Shown here: positions 51,201 through 59,091 of the stretch, piece after piece
How the letters are laid out: every line of letters begins with the position of its first letter
Numbering within the stretch: the first letter of the stretch is position 1
Notes under the pieces: model-generated
Databases searched by the model: none
Told to the model about the DNA's origin: nothing
The model's input: the letters and a program-made list of their open reading frames with translations, nothing else
Program-made: the position numbers and the translations under genes
Source: Brevundimonas sp. PAMC22021
GTDB taxonomy: Bacteria > Pseudomonadota > Alphaproteobacteria > Caulobacterales > Caulobacteraceae
DNA: 64,000 nucleotides
Direction: 5' to 3'
Assembly (NCBI RefSeq): GCF_019443405.1
Contig: NZ_CP080376.1
Location: forward strand, 1,674,001-1,738,000

Positions 51201-51456
51201 TCAGCGACCGGGTCGAGGTCAGACCGGGGATGCCGGCCATGGCGGTCTCGATCGGATAGGTGACCTGACGTTCGATCTGTTCGGGGGCCAGGGCCGGGGC
51301 GACGGTGGTCACCTGCACCTGACGGTTGGTGATGTCCGGCACGGCGTCGATCGGCAACCGTGTCAGTTCGAGGAGGCCGTAGGCCGCGACGAGCGCCGTG
51401 GCCAGGACGATGAACCATCGGAATTTGACCGACAGCTCGATGATGAATTTGAACAT
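48235..51456 (-). CDS. czcA: CzcA-type heavy-metal RND efflux pump
   Basis: 1,073 aa, with 12 predicted membrane helices and two large periplasmic loops. LGALDFGLLVDGAVVVVENT is the charged helix-4 motif D-F-G-x3-D-G-A characteristic of Zn2+/Co2+/Cd2+ HME-RND pumps. Other landmarks: IPMGATVMLALVGAFIFSFT, GREFIPTLDEGDIAMQALR and GVATLNGLVLMQAIRERLQA. It drives export of divalent metals across both membranes with CzcB and CzcC. It starts 13 nt after czcB. Confidence 0.93.
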   Translation of the reverse strand: MFKFIIELSVKFRWFIVLATALVAAYGLLELTRLPIDAVPDITNRQVQVTTVAPALAPEQIERQVTYPIETAMAGIPGLTSTRSLSRNGFSQVTVIFTDQTDIYFARQQVAERLAQARETMPEGVEPALAPITTGLGEVLMWTVDYKPFNSANLARPGQTGWQAGGAYLTPEGDLLTTPQQRATYLRTVQDWIIAPQMRTAPGLAGVDTVGGYVKEYAVRPDTARLSAYGLGMGDLIQALDRANTQAGAGYVQRAGEALTVRTDALASTVEDLAQAPVVNRSGLVVRVADVATVEVGQAPRLGGASRDGHEAVLGTALMIAGGNSRTVAHAAGDRLEEVQKTLPPGIEAVTVLDRSALVNSTIATVARNLTEGALLVIVVLFLLLGNIRAASITALMIPISFLFAVIGMNRFGISGNLMSLGALDFGLLVDGAVVVVENTLLMLSQKRAEAGRMLTRRERLGVAAAAARQMVKPAAFGQLIILLVFTPLLMLEGVEGKTFIPMGATVMLALVGAFIFSFTFVPAMTALLVRDPKKVEVDEHGHAHEHETFLLRHARRWIAPAIRTAVDRPKIVLLSALGALVIGGITFTTLGREFIPTLDEGDIAMQALRVPSASLEQSLAMQMAIERAIKAQPEVETMFSRTGTAEAAVDPMPPNISDSVIVLKDRKDWPNPGLEKEELIARFEEVASRQIGNNFEFSQPIELRFNELISGVRTDLAVMVYGDDFATMQRVADQVANALRQTNGAADVRVEQASGLPTLTISVDRFAAANYGLSAADVSEAVSAAIGGAEAGRIFEGDRRFDVVVRLPDDARNDPAALAALPIVSSTGVTVPLSSVARIQSAEGPNQISRNDGSRRMVVQANVRGRDLGGFVTDAQKSVDQVQLPPGVRLDWGGQFENLKRAEQRLGLVIPIVFVLIGVLLFMALGSFAEAGLVFACVPLALVGGALALLLRGMPFSVSAAVGFIAVSGVATLNGLVLMQAIRERLQAGLPPRDAAIEGASSRLRAVLTTAMVAIVGFIPMAIAHGAGAEVQKPLATVVIGGLITATALTLLVLPTFAAKAVRHRKDEGIED

Positions 51457-51468
51457 TCGCGCGCCCCC

Positions 51469-52671
51469 TTAGTGGCCGTGCTCGGCCTCGCCCTTGGCGA
51501 GTTCGGCTTTGAGGAGGAAGGCGTTGGTTCCGGCGACCCGCTCGGACCCGTCGAGGCCGCGCAGGATCTCCGTGCGTCCCCCGGCCTGGCGACCGACGAG
51601 CACGGGACGGAGCTGGAAGCCGTTCGGGACCTGGATGAAAACGACGCTGGCGCCGTCGACGGTCTGGATGGCTTCCGTCGGCACGGTCAGGCCGCCGGCG
51701 GCTTCACCCGTTACGATCGCGCCGGTGACGGCGGAGCCGGCCGGCGGCAGGGTCGCTCCCGTCGGGCGCGCCCGGATCACGGTGGCGCCGCTTTCCGCGC
51801 CCGCCCCGGCGGCGACGCCGGTGACGACGGCGTCGAAATCGCCCGCGGGGCTGGAGACCCGCAAGGTCGATCCCGCGCGGACGAGCGCCGCAAGGTGCGG
51901 CGGCGCATTGAACACGAGTTCGACGCGGGCGGGGTTGGTCACCTCGGCGATCACGCCGCCCTGCGGGACGAAGCCGCCCGGGCCGACCTGAACGCTGGTG
52001 ACCACGCCGGCGATCGGGCTGTTCACGCTCAGCCGTCCGGCGGCGTTGGGCGATCCGGCCGCGCTCGACCGCGCGCGGGCCGCTCGGGCCGCCGCCTCGG
52101 CGCTGAGCAGCTGCGCCCGGGACGCCTCGACCTCTTGCCGGGCGACGACGCCCTGGTCGGCGAGGTTGCTGTTGCGCTGATAGGCCTGGCGCGCGACTTC
52201 GGACTGGGCCGCGGCCGCGTCCGCGTCGGCGCGGAAGGTGGCCGCGTCGCCGCTCACGAGGCTGGCCAGGGGCTGGCCGATCCGAACGGACTGGCCGGGC
52301 GCCACCAGCACCCGTTCCACCCGTCCGCCGACAGACGCGGCGACGGCGGCGCGGGCGTCGATCATGGGTTCGACGCGACCGGAGAGCCGGGTCTCGGCGC
52401 CCCCGCCCCGACCGACGCCGACGACGACCAGATTGGCGGCTTGGGCCTGGGCGGCGCTGAGAGCGACGAAGCCCTCGGGCGCTTCGGCCTCGCCTTCGGC
52501 GTGACCGCCCTCCTCTTCGGCGTGACTGGCTTCGCCTTCAGCCGCCGCGCCTTCGGCGGCGGGCGGATCCGACCGTCCCATGGCGAGGTAAAGACCCCCG
52601 GCCCCGAGGATGACGAGGGCGGCGACCCCGCCGATCAGCAAGGTCTTGTTGGAAGTGCGCTTGCGCATCAT
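51469..52671 (-). CDS. czcB: CzcB-type periplasmic adaptor protein
   Basis: 400 aa. An N-terminal anchor (LLIGGVAALVILGAGGLYLA) is followed by a Glu/His-rich segment (EASHAEEEGGHAEGEAEA, about 42-59) that could bind metal, then a lipoyl/barrel-sandwich domain with a coiled-coil hairpin (VARQAYQRNSNLADQGVVAR, EVEASRAQLLSAEAAARAA) and beta-barrel. This is the membrane fusion component that links CzcA and CzcC. Start codon overlaps the czcC stop. Confidence 0.92.
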   Translation of the reverse strand: MMRKRTSNKTLLIGGVAALVILGAGGLYLAMGRSDPPAAEGAAAEGEASHAEEEGGHAEGEAEAPEGFVALSAAQAQAANLVVVGVGRGGGAETRLSGRVEPMIDARAAVAASVGGRVERVLVAPGQSVRIGQPLASLVSGDAATFRADADAAAAQSEVARQAYQRNSNLADQGVVARQEVEASRAQLLSAEAAARAARARSSAAGSPNAAGRLSVNSPIAGVVTSVQVGPGGFVPQGGVIAEVTNPARVELVFNAPPHLAALVRAGSTLRVSSPAGDFDAVVTGVAAGAGAESGATVIRARPTGATLPPAGSAVTGAIVTGEAAGGLTVPTEAIQTVDGASVVFIQVPNGFQLRPVLVGRQAGGRTEILRGLDGSERVAGTNAFLLKAELAKGEAEHGH

Positions 52672-53921
52672 TGGGCTCCTTGGAAGGGGGCGCGGCCGTC
52701 CTGGCGCGCGAGATCGATTTCCGCGCGGACCCGGGCGAGGCGGGCGTCCACGGCGGCGGTTCTGGCGTTGACCAGGGCGGTACGGGTCGCGCGAAGCTCG
52801 AGCTGCGAGATCCGGCCCGCCTCGAAGCCGATCCGCGAGAGGCGGTAGGCTTCTTCGGCGGAGGTCACCCCGGCGTCGGCGGCGTTGACGCGGCTCACCG
52901 AGGCGCGGAGGCGCGCCTGTGCTGCGGCCCGGTCCGCCTGGGCTTCCTGACGGGCGGTCATCAGCCGGGCGTCGGCCGCCCTGAAGTCCGCCTGGGCGGC
53001 TTCGATGTTGCCGCGGTTCCGATCGAACAGCGGCAGGGGCAGGCTGAGGCCGAAGGTCAGCGCCGTCGCGTCTTCCGCCTCGTAGCGGCGAAGTCCGACG
53101 CTGGCGCTGACGTCCGGTCGCGACCGCGTGCGTTCGACCGCGATGCGGCTTTCTGCGGCCGAGCGCTCAGCCTCGGCCACGCGCACGGTCGGCGTCTGGT
53201 CCGTCGGCGAAAGGGCGGTCGCCGGCGCGAGGTCCAGCAAGCTGACGTCGATGGTCGTCACCGGCTCGGCGAGCATGGCCACCGCCGTGAGCCGGGCGAA
53301 GGCCGCGTCCCGTTCGGCGATGGCTTCGTCGAGACCGGCGCGCGCGGCGGCGGCTTCGCTCTCGCCCTGGATGCCGCGCAGAAGCGGCTCGCGCCCCTCC
53401 TCCACCAGCACCAAGGCCGCGCGGGCGTCGGCGAGGGTGAGGCTCAGGTTCTCCTCGGCCAAGGTCGCGCGCCGCTCGGCCGCCTCGGCGTCGGCGTAGA
53501 CCAGCGCCAACCGTCCGGCGGCGTCGACCACGGCCAGATCTCGTCGGAGCGAGGCGGTCCCGGCATCGGCGCGGGCCGCGTTGATGCGAGCCGTGCGTCG
53601 ACCCCAGAGCTCAAGATCCTGAGTGATCGAGAGCGTGGTCTCGGCATTGCCGTAGCCAGAGAAGGGCCCGCTCCCGAACGCGTTCTCGGCATCGAGCGCG
53701 AGGGTCGGGTTGGGGCGGACACGCGCCTGGCGCGCCCGGGCTTCGGCGGCGTCCAGAAGCGCGCCGGCTTCCGTGGTGGCCGGGGTCTGGTCCAGCCGGG
53801 CGAGGAGCTCGGCGAACGAAGGCGCAGGGTCAGCCCACGCGGGGCTGGCCAGCACAGCCGCGATAGCGGCGAGCGCGCAGCCGACCGCGAAACGCGGCGG
53901 CCGGCGATATGAGGCAGGCAT
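52668..53921 (-). CDS. czcC: CzcC-type outer-membrane efflux protein
   Basis: 417 aa. Signal peptide FAVGCALAAIAAVLASPAWA, then the TolC-like repeat: VRPNPTLALDAENAFGSGPF, TTLSITQDLELWGRRTARIN, and in the second half VSASVGLRRYEAEDATALTF with LPLFDRNRGNIEAAQADFRA. It forms the trimeric outer-membrane duct of the CzcCBA pump. It begins the CBA set, 59 bp after a His-rich small gene. Confidence 0.92.
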   Translation of the reverse strand: MPASYRRPPRFAVGCALAAIAAVLASPAWADPAPSFAELLARLDQTPATTEAGALLDAAEARARQARVRPNPTLALDAENAFGSGPFSGYGNAETTLSITQDLELWGRRTARINAARADAGTASLRRDLAVVDAAGRLALVYADAEAAERRATLAEENLSLTLADARAALVLVEEGREPLLRGIQGESEAAAARAGLDEAIAERDAAFARLTAVAMLAEPVTTIDVSLLDLAPATALSPTDQTPTVRVAEAERSAAESRIAVERTRSRPDVSASVGLRRYEAEDATALTFGLSLPLPLFDRNRGNIEAAQADFRAADARLMTARQEAQADRAAAQARLRASVSRVNAADAGVTSAEEAYRLSRIGFEAGRISQLELRATRTALVNARTAAVDARLARVRAEIDLARQDGRAPFQGAQ

Positions 53922-53979
53922 GATTCATCTTCCAGAGGGAGTGACACGAGAGAGCCCGCGCGGAAGCGCGGTCGTCGTG

Positions 53980-54333
53980 TCAGGCTCTGGGAGGGCGTTT
54001 CAGTCCGTCTGGCGCGATGGAGCCGAAGAGATCGCTCAGGGGCAAGGCGTGGAGCGGCCGGTCGAAGGCCTGCAGAGGCAGGTCTTCGCCGACCGCCGTG
54101 CGAGCGGCGGCGGTGTGATGGCAATGGCCGTGCGAGCAGATGCCGTGGTCCTTGCCGCCGGTGTGGTCGCCTTCGGCCGGATCGTGATCAACCAGGGCGT
54201 GGGCGGCGGGCGGTTCGGGCTGGCAGGTCGCTGCGTCAGCGATGGGCGCGACGAAGAAGGCGGCGGCGACGAAGGTCACCGCCAGAATCAACTTCGCCCA
54301 TGTCACCATCGACCAGGTCATCGGCGGCTGCAT
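53980..54333 (-). CDS. Small His-rich periplasmic protein preceding czcC (CzcI-like)
   Basis: About 117 aa; ATGs at 54357, 54333 and 54321 are all possible and none has a strong ribosome binding site. A hydrophobic signal (WAKLILAVTFVAAAFFVAPI) is followed by a His/Asp-rich stretch (AHALVDHDPAEGDHTGGKDH, GICSHGHCHH) and LPLQAFDRPLHALPLSDLFG. Such small His-rich exported proteins precede czcCBA genes in other bacteria (CzcI type) and may modulate metal availability or sensing. Role inferred from place and composition. Confidence 0.6.
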   Translation of the reverse strand: MQPPMTWSMVTWAKLILAVTFVAAAFFVAPIADAATCQPEPPAAHALVDHDPAEGDHTGGKDHGICSHGHCHHTAAARTAVGEDLPLQAFDRPLHALPLSDLFGSIAPDGLKRPPRA

Positions 54334-54463
54334 ACTTTCGTTCGCCCGTATCGGCAATCTGTTACAAAATACGCTGCTCCGGCCGCCCCGGCCTTGCGCG
54401 ACGGGAACGCGCTCCGGCCCGCCCTGCTGCGACGACCGGTCACGCCGGATCGGGCCCGGCGGA

Positions 54464-55141
54464 TCAAGCGCCCGCTCCAGGCAGGGCGGCGGACGAGCGA
54501 GCGTTCACGCGGGTCTCGACGAGCGCCTGACGGGTGATCGACCATGCGGATTGAAGGAAGATGAAGGCCAGCAGGGCGCCGGCGGCGAGATCCGGCCAGC
54601 GCGATCCCGTCAGCCAGACCAGACCGCCCGCCGCGGCGACGCCGAGGTTGTGGGCCAGGTCGTTGCGCGTACAGAGCCAGACCGATCGAACATTGGCGTC
54701 TCCGTCCCTGAAGCGCAGCAGCAGGGTGGCGGCGACCAGGTTTGCGGCGAAGCCGAACAGACCCAGGCCCGTGATCACGAAGCCCTCCGGCGCGGCCCCG
54801 GTCATGGCCCGCCAGACCGCGAAGCCGAGGACCGACAGCCCCAGCACGACCAGGCTGGCGCTCTTGGCGAGGGCTGCGCCGGCGCGGAGGCGCACCGAGC
54901 GGCCGATAACCCAAAGGCTCACGGCGTAGGTCACGCTGTCGGCGAGGAAGTCGAGGGCGTTGGCGGCGAGCGCGGCCGACCCCTGTGCGAGACTGCCGGC
55001 CAAGACCGCGACGAAGCCGACGAGGTTGATGACGATCACGGCCACCAGCACGCGGCGATAGGCCGGCGTGGAGCCGTCAAACTTCACATCGTGTCCGCAG
55101 CAGCCGGCGGCCGGGCGGCAGGCGGTCTCGCTCGTGTCCAT
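54464..55141 (-). CDS. MerR-controlled CDF-like cation transporter
   Basis: 225 aa from the ATG at 55141. The N-terminus carries cysteines and a histidine (ACRPAAGCCGHDVKF), likely for metal binding. Then five or six membrane helices with ALAANALDFLADSVTYAVSL and CTRNDLAHNLGVAAAGGLVW at the CDF metal-site positions; the cytoplasmic C-terminal domain is absent. It is divergent from a MerR-family gene, with a MerR-type promoter between them, so it should be metal-inducible. Confidence 0.8.
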   Translation of the reverse strand: MDTSETACRPAAGCCGHDVKFDGSTPAYRRVLVAVIVINLVGFVAVLAGSLAQGSAALAANALDFLADSVTYAVSLWVIGRSVRLRAGAALAKSASLVVLGLSVLGFAVWRAMTGAAPEGFVITGLGLFGFAANLVAATLLLRFRDGDANVRSVWLCTRNDLAHNLGVAAAGGLVWLTGSRWPDLAAGALLAFIFLQSAWSITRQALVETRVNARSSAALPGAGA

Positions 55142-55157
55142 GAAGACTGGTCTACAT

Positions 55158-55174
55158 CCTCTAGTCACTAGAGG
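55158..55174. promoter_or_regulatory. MerR-family operator between the CDF-like gene and its regulator
   Basis: CCTCTAG and CTAGAGG are perfect 7-bp inverted arms around TCA. On the minus strand the dyad falls in a 19-bp gap between TTGATC and TAGACC, the elongated spacer of MerR-activated promoters. The -10 box is so close to the ATG at 55141 that the transcript would have almost no leader. Confidence 0.7.
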
Positions 55175-55196
55175 ATCAAGCGCCTATTTTCAGCCG

Positions 55197-55622
55197 ATGA
55201 CGCTCACTCCCGCTCCGCATCTGACCATCGGCAAGCTCTCCGCCGCGACCGGCGTGAAGGTGCCGACCATCCGCTTCTATGAGCAGGCCGGGCTCCTGCC
55301 CGAGCCGCCGCGCACCGCCAGCGACCGTCGGCTCTACGACGAACCCGCACTACGCCGGCTCGGCTTTATCCGGCACGCCCGCCAGTTGGGCTTCGACCTC
55401 GACGCTATCCGCTCGCTCCTCGACCTTGCCGATCACCCCGACCGCCCCTGCAGTGACGCGAACGCCATCGCGGAACGGCATCTGGCCGATGTCACGGAGA
55501 AGATTCGGCAGTTACAGGCGCTCCAGACTGAACTTTCACGGATGACGGCCGACTGCGCCGGCGGCCGGGTTTCAGCCTGCAAGGTCATCGAAGTCCTTCA
55601 GGACCGAGACTGCCGACATTAA
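55197..55622 (+). CDS. MerR-family heavy-metal regulator (CadR/PbrR/ZntR-like)
   Basis: 141 aa from the ATG at 55197. Helix-turn-helix LTIGKLSAATGVKVPTIRFY with EQAGLLPEPPRTASDRRLYD. Cysteines at 85 (RPCSD), 120 (ADCAGG) and 128 (SACKV) match the metal-binding set of Zn/Cd/Pb MerR sensors, with an additional Cys139 near the end (DRDCRH). It presumably activates the divergent transporter when Cd, Pb or Zn accumulates. Metal choice cannot be fixed from sequence. Confidence 0.88.
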   Translation: MTLTPAPHLTIGKLSAATGVKVPTIRFYEQAGLLPEPPRTASDRRLYDEPALRRLGFIRHARQLGFDLDAIRSLLDLADHPDRPCSDANAIAERHLADVTEKIRQLQALQTELSRMTADCAGGRVSACKVIEVLQDRDCRH

Positions 55623-55634
55623 GCAGACCGACAT

Positions 55635-56402
55635 TCAGGCGTTTGGTCGGGATTGGGGCGCAACCGCTATCGACGAGAGATCGGTCGCTGCGTCGATCGG
55701 AATTCCGACCGCCTTGCGCTCGGAATAGCGATCGACCAGCTGCGCGGCGTGAGGCCGGGACAGGATGGTGAAACGGACCAGCTCCTCCATCACATCGACG
55801 ATGCGCTCATAGTAGGCGGACGGCTTCATTCGCCCGGCGTCGTCGAATTCCTGGAAGGCCTTGGCCACGCTCGACTGGTTGGGAATGGTGATCATCCGCA
55901 TCCAGCGGCCGAGCAGCCGCAGGGTGTTGACGGCGTTGAAGCTCTGCGACCCGCCGGAGACCTGCATGACGGCCAGGGTCCGCCCTTGGGTCGGGCGCAC
56001 GCCGCCCATGCTCAGGGGCAGATGATCGATCTGCAGCTTCATCAGGCCCGAGACCTGACCGTGCCGCTCCGGGCTGCACCAGACCATGCCTTCGGACCAC
56101 AGGGCATGGTCGCGCAGTTCGCGCACCGCCGGGTGGTCATCGTCGCCCGGCGCCCCCGGAAGAGGCAGGTCCGACGGGTCGAAGATGCGGGTCTCGCATC
56201 CCATCCATTGCAGCAGGCGAGCCGCCTCCTCGACGCAGAACCTCGAGTAGGACCGTTCGCGCAGCGATCCGTAGAGGAGCAGGATCCGGGGTGGTTGGTC
56301 GTGCGGCCCCAGACCGCGGGCCGGATCGGCCGAGAGATAGGCCTTGTCCAAGGCCGGCAGGTGATCCGGATCGGGAAGCGGGCGCAGGCGGGCGAAGGCC
56401 AT
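55635..56402 (-). CDS. arsH: ArsH flavoprotein
   Basis: 255 aa. The flavin site is [20 protein letters not shown], followed by [20 protein letters not shown] and [20 protein letters not shown], all typical of ArsH, a flavodoxin-fold NADPH:FMN oxidoreductase. It protects against trivalent organoarsenicals by oxidising them. It is the last gene of the ars operon and its start overlaps the arsN2 stop by 1 nt. It is convergent with the MerR gene at 55197. Confidence 0.92.
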   Translation of the reverse strand: MAFARLRPLPDPDHLPALDKAYLSADPARGLGPHDQPPRILLLYGSLRERSYSRFCVEEAARLLQWMGCETRIFDPSDLPLPGAPGDDDHPAVRELRDHALWSEGMVWCSPERHGQVSGLMKLQIDHLPLSMGGVRPTQGRTLAVMQVSGGSQSFNAVNTLRLLGRWMRMITIPNQSSVAKAFQEFDDAGRMKPSAYYERIVDVMEELVRFTILSRPHAAQLVDRYSERKAVGIPIDAATDLSSIAVAPQSRPNA

Positions 56403-56818
56403 CAGAGGTCCTTGGTCAGATAGGCTGCCGACGCCGGGCAGAGTCCAGCGAACTCGCGGGTCCGTCGGATCGCCTCCGGCGCCGTCTGGCGGTTCGCCGC
56501 CCGGTAGCCGTGTCGGGCGAAGAAGGGCTCGGCCGCCGTGGTGAGCAGATGCAGGCGTGCGCCGCCCATGTCGCCGGCGATGATCTCGGCGGCGGCCAGC
56601 ACCCGGGCTCCCAGGCCCCGCGCTTTCCGGTCGGCGAGGACGACCAGCGAGCGGACCAGCAGGTCGCGCCCCTCCCCTTCCAGTCCGACATAGCCGACGA
56701 CGGCGCCGTGGTGATCGGCGCTGAAGTAGCGGCCGGCGTCGGGCGCGGGCAGGCCTTCGGCCCGCAGCGCGGCGATCAGGCCGGCGTCGGTCGGTTCGAT
56801 CAGATAGAGGACCACCAT
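56402..56818 (-). CDS. arsN2: ArsN2-like GNAT acetyltransferase
   Basis: 138 aa from the ATG at 56818. The GNAT core shows [20 protein letters not shown] and [20 protein letters not shown] (acetyl-CoA loop R-x-x-G-L-G), then [20 protein letters not shown]. ArsN-type enzymes acetylate arsenic-containing herbicides or antibiotics; ArsN2 genes often sit in ars operons. Position between ACR3 and arsH supports the name. Substrate is not proved. Confidence 0.8.
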   Translation of the reverse strand: MVVLYLIEPTDAGLIAALRAEGLPAPDAGRYFSADHHGAVVGYVGLEGEGRDLLVRSLVVLADRKARGLGARVLAAAEIIAGDMGGARLHLLTTAAEPFFARHGYRAANRQTAPEAIRRTREFAGLCPASAAYLTKDL

Positions 56819-57897
56819 CACCCGGCGTCCGCCGGCGGGACCGTTTCCGGGAACCACCGCCGGCCCATCCAGAGGGCGACCGACACCAGCAGGATCAGCA
56901 CCGGCACCTCCACCAGCGGGCCGATGACAGCGGCGAAGGCGACCGGCGAGGCCAGGCCGAACGCCGCGATGGCGACCGCGATGGCCAGCTCGAAATTGTT
57001 GGAGGCCGCCGTGAAGGCCAGCGCCGTGGTGCGCGGGTAGTCGGCCTCGATCAGCTTGCCCATCAGGAAGCTGACGACGAACATGACGAGGAAGTAGATC
57101 GTCAGCGGAATGGCGATGCGCAGGGCATCCAGCGGCAGGGCCACGACCTCTCCACCCTTCAGGCTGAACATGGCCACGATGGTGAAGAGCAGCGCGATCA
57201 ACGTAATCGGTCCGATGCGCGGCAGGAAACGACGCTCGTACCAACCGGCGCCCTTGCGGGCGATCAGGCAGCGGCGCGTCAAAAAGCCCGCCACGAACGG
57301 AACGCCGAGATAGACGAGCACGGCTCCGGCGATGGTCCAGACGCTGACGTCCACCACACTGCCCCGCAGGCCGAACAGCGGCGGCAGAACGGTGAGGAAG
57401 AGCCAAGCATAGAGGCTGAAGAACAGGATCTGGAAGATCGAGTTGAAGGCCACGAGACCGGCCACATACTGGTTGTCGCCTCGGGCCAACTGGTTCCAGA
57501 CCAGCACCATGGCGATACAGCGCGCCAAGCCGATCAGGATCACGCCGGTCATATATTCCGGCTGATCGCGCAGGAAGATCGCCGCTAGAGCGAACATCAG
57601 CACCGGACCCAGAATCCAGTTCTGGACCAGCGACAGCGCGAGGACCCGCTTGTCGGCGAACACGCGCGGCAAGGCCTCATAGCGGACCTTGGCCAGCGGC
57701 GGGTACATCATCAGGATCAGGCCGATGGCGATCGGGATGTTGGTGGTACCGACCGAGAGGCTGTCGACCCAGGCGGGCAGGCCCGGCACCATGGTTCCGA
57801 GCAGAACGCCGACGGCCATGGCGGCGAAAATCCACACCGTCAGCCAGCGATCAAGGAACGACAGGCGGCGTGGCGACCTGGCGGGCGCTTCGGTCAT
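56818..57897 (-). CDS. acr3: ACR3-family arsenite efflux pump
   Basis: 359 aa with ten membrane helices. The conserved segments are [60 protein letters not shown] (the essential cysteine) and [23 protein letters not shown]3 exports As(OH)3 by antiport. It overlaps the arsC stop at its start and arsN2 at its end, so the operon is tightly packed. Confidence 0.93.
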   Translation of the reverse strand: MTEAPARSPRRLSFLDRWLTVWIFAAMAVGVLLGTMVPGLPAWVDSLSVGTTNIPIAIGLILMMYPPLAKVRYEALPRVFADKRVLALSLVQNWILGPVLMFALAAIFLRDQPEYMTGVILIGLARCIAMVLVWNQLARGDNQYVAGLVAFNSIFQILFFSLYAWLFLTVLPPLFGLRGSVVDVSVWTIAGAVLVYLGVPFVAGFLTRRCLIARKGAGWYERRFLPRIGPITLIALLFTIVAMFSLKGGEVVALPLDALRIAIPLTIYFLVMFVVSFLMGKLIEADYPRTTALAFTAASNNFELAIAVAIAAFGLASPVAFAAVIGPLVEVPVLILLVSVALWMGRRWFPETVPPADAG

Positions 57898-58319
57898 CGT
57901 CCCACCCGCCGGCCGTCGGCGTCGATGACGACCTCTCCGTCTTCCTTGGTGAAGGGCTTCAGGTTCTCGACCGGCAGCAGGTCCAGCACGGCCTCCGACG
58001 GGCGGCAGAGACGAACCCCCAGGGGACCGACGACGATCGGACGGTTGAGCAGGATCGGATGGGCCTCGATCGCATCGAGCAGTTGCTCATCCGTCCGGTC
58101 GGGGTTCTCGAGACCCAGCTCGGCGAAGGGCGTGCCCTTCTCCCGCAGCAGGTCACGCAGCGGCGCGCCGGTCCGCCCGGCCAGCCAAGCGACCATGGCG
58201 CGCGACGGCGGCGTCTTCAGATACTCGATTACGTGAGGCTCGATCCCGACGTGCCGGATCAGCTCCAAGGCGTTGCGAGACGTCCCGCACGCGGGGTTGT
58301 GATAGATTACGATGTCCAT
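57894..58319 (-). CDS. arsC: Glutaredoxin-dependent arsenate reductase ArsC
   Basis: 141 aa from the ATG at 58319. [20 protein letters not shown] holds the catalytic cysteine, and the arsenate-binding arginines are in [20 protein letters not shown], standard for the R773-type ArsC (ArsC/Spx fold). It reduces As(V) to As(III) for export by ACR3. It begins 7 bp after arsR. Confidence 0.93.
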   Translation of the reverse strand: MDIVIYHNPACGTSRNALELIRHVGIEPHVIEYLKTPPSRAMVAWLAGRTGAPLRDLLREKGTPFAELGLENPDRTDEQLLDAIEAHPILLNRPIVVGPLGVRLCRPSEAVLDLLPVENLKPFTKEDGEVVIDADGRRVGR

Positions 58320-58326
58320 GGCGTCC

Positions 58327-58662
58327 TCACGAGCAACAGGGCGCGAGGTCTGCCAACAGCGGCTCGCACAGGTCCGCCCTGCCCCCACAGCAGTCCTTGA
58401 GCAGGAACAGGACCAGGTCGCGAAGCCGGTCCAGGTCGGCCCGATAGATGATCGACCGGCTGCGACGTTCCGACTGGATCAGCCCCGCCCGGCTTAGGAC
58501 GGCCAGATGGGACGAAAGCGTGTTGGCCGGGATGGCGAGGTGATTGGAGATGTCACCGGCCGGCAGGCCCTCCGGTTCGTGACGGACCAGGAGACGAAAC
58601 GCCTCCAACCGGGTCGACTGCGCCAGGGCAGCGAGAGCGAGAATCGAGGCTTCGGCTTCCAT
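58327..58662 (-). CDS. arsR: ArsR-family arsenic-responsive repressor
   Basis: 111 aa. The winged helix is GLPAGDISNHLAIPANTLSS followed by HLAVLSRAGLIQSERRSRSI. The metalloid-binding cysteines are in the C-terminal tail: LKDCCGGRADLCEPL and APCCS, the arrangement seen in alphaproteobacterial ArsR rather than the N-terminal ELCVCDL of R773. It heads the arsR-arsC-acr3-arsN2-arsH operon and should repress it until As(III) binds. Confidence 0.9.
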   Translation of the reverse strand: MEAEASILALAALAQSTRLEAFRLLVRHEPEGLPAGDISNHLAIPANTLSSHLAVLSRAGLIQSERRSRSIIYRADLDRLRDLVLFLLKDCCGGRADLCEPLLADLAPCCS

Positions 58663-58797
58663 AGTTCCGCATTAGTCGAAATATGGAAGTATTCAAGCCG
58701 CTGACGCCAGGGGATGCGCAAGCCTACGGTGGAGAGGATACGGCTAGGCCTGTCGCAATCTTTCGGGTTCGATTCTCCCAGCAAAGCGGAGATTTCG
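58663..58797. promoter_or_regulatory. ars operon promoter and putative ArsR site
   Basis: The short gap between arsR and the alpA-like gene must hold both promoters. GAAATA (58678-58683) and TATTC (58690-58694) form an imperfect inverted repeat with TGGAAG between them, similar in style to ArsR operators and 16 bp upstream of arsR. The site assignment is tentative. Confidence 0.4.
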
Positions 58798-59091
58798 ATG
58801 GCCCAGGCCAGCCCACCCCTACGCCGCACGATCAAGAAACCTGAACTGCACCAGATGGTGCCGCTCGCCGACAGCACCATCTGGGAGATGGAGCGCCGGG
58901 GCGAGTTTCCGAAGCGGTTCCTTCTGACGCCCCGCTGCGTGGTCTGGGACCTGGCCGAGGTCGAGGCGTGGCTCGAGCGGCGCCGCAACCAGCCGATCCG
59001 CCGCGCCCCGCCGCCCGATGTCCGCCGACGCGTCAGCCGACCCGTCAGAACTTTGGATCGAAGCGAGGTCCCTCTCCCTCCGGCACACTGA
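58798..59091 (+). CDS. AlpA-family protein, likely excisionase
   Basis: 97 aa from the ATG at 58798 with GGAGA upstream. The winged-HTH part (KKPELHQMVPLADSTIWEME, RRGEFPKRFLLTPRCVVWDL, AEVEAWLERR) matches the AlpA/MerR-like excisionase family. Directionality factors of this kind accompany P4-type integrases. Its 3' end overlaps the convergent integrase gene by 47 nt. The C-terminal tail (from about 65) is basic and lies partly in the overlap. Confidence 0.8.
   Translation: MAQASPPLRRTIKKPELHQMVPLADSTIWEMERRGEFPKRFLLTPRCVVWDLAEVEAWLERRRNQPIRRAPPPDVRRRVSRPVRTLDRSEVPLPPAH

Noticed and set aside
49795..52848. A 1,017-codon open frame on the plus strand
   Set aside because: It lies antisense to czcA and czcB, whose motifs are complete; its translation is Gly/Arg/Asp-rich without domains, a shadow of GC-rich codon usage.
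58764..58780. tRNA-like T-arm sequence (GGGTTCGATTCTCCC)
   Set aside because: The stem pairs poorly (two mismatches in five) and no acceptor, D or anticodon arm is found upstream; probably chance.
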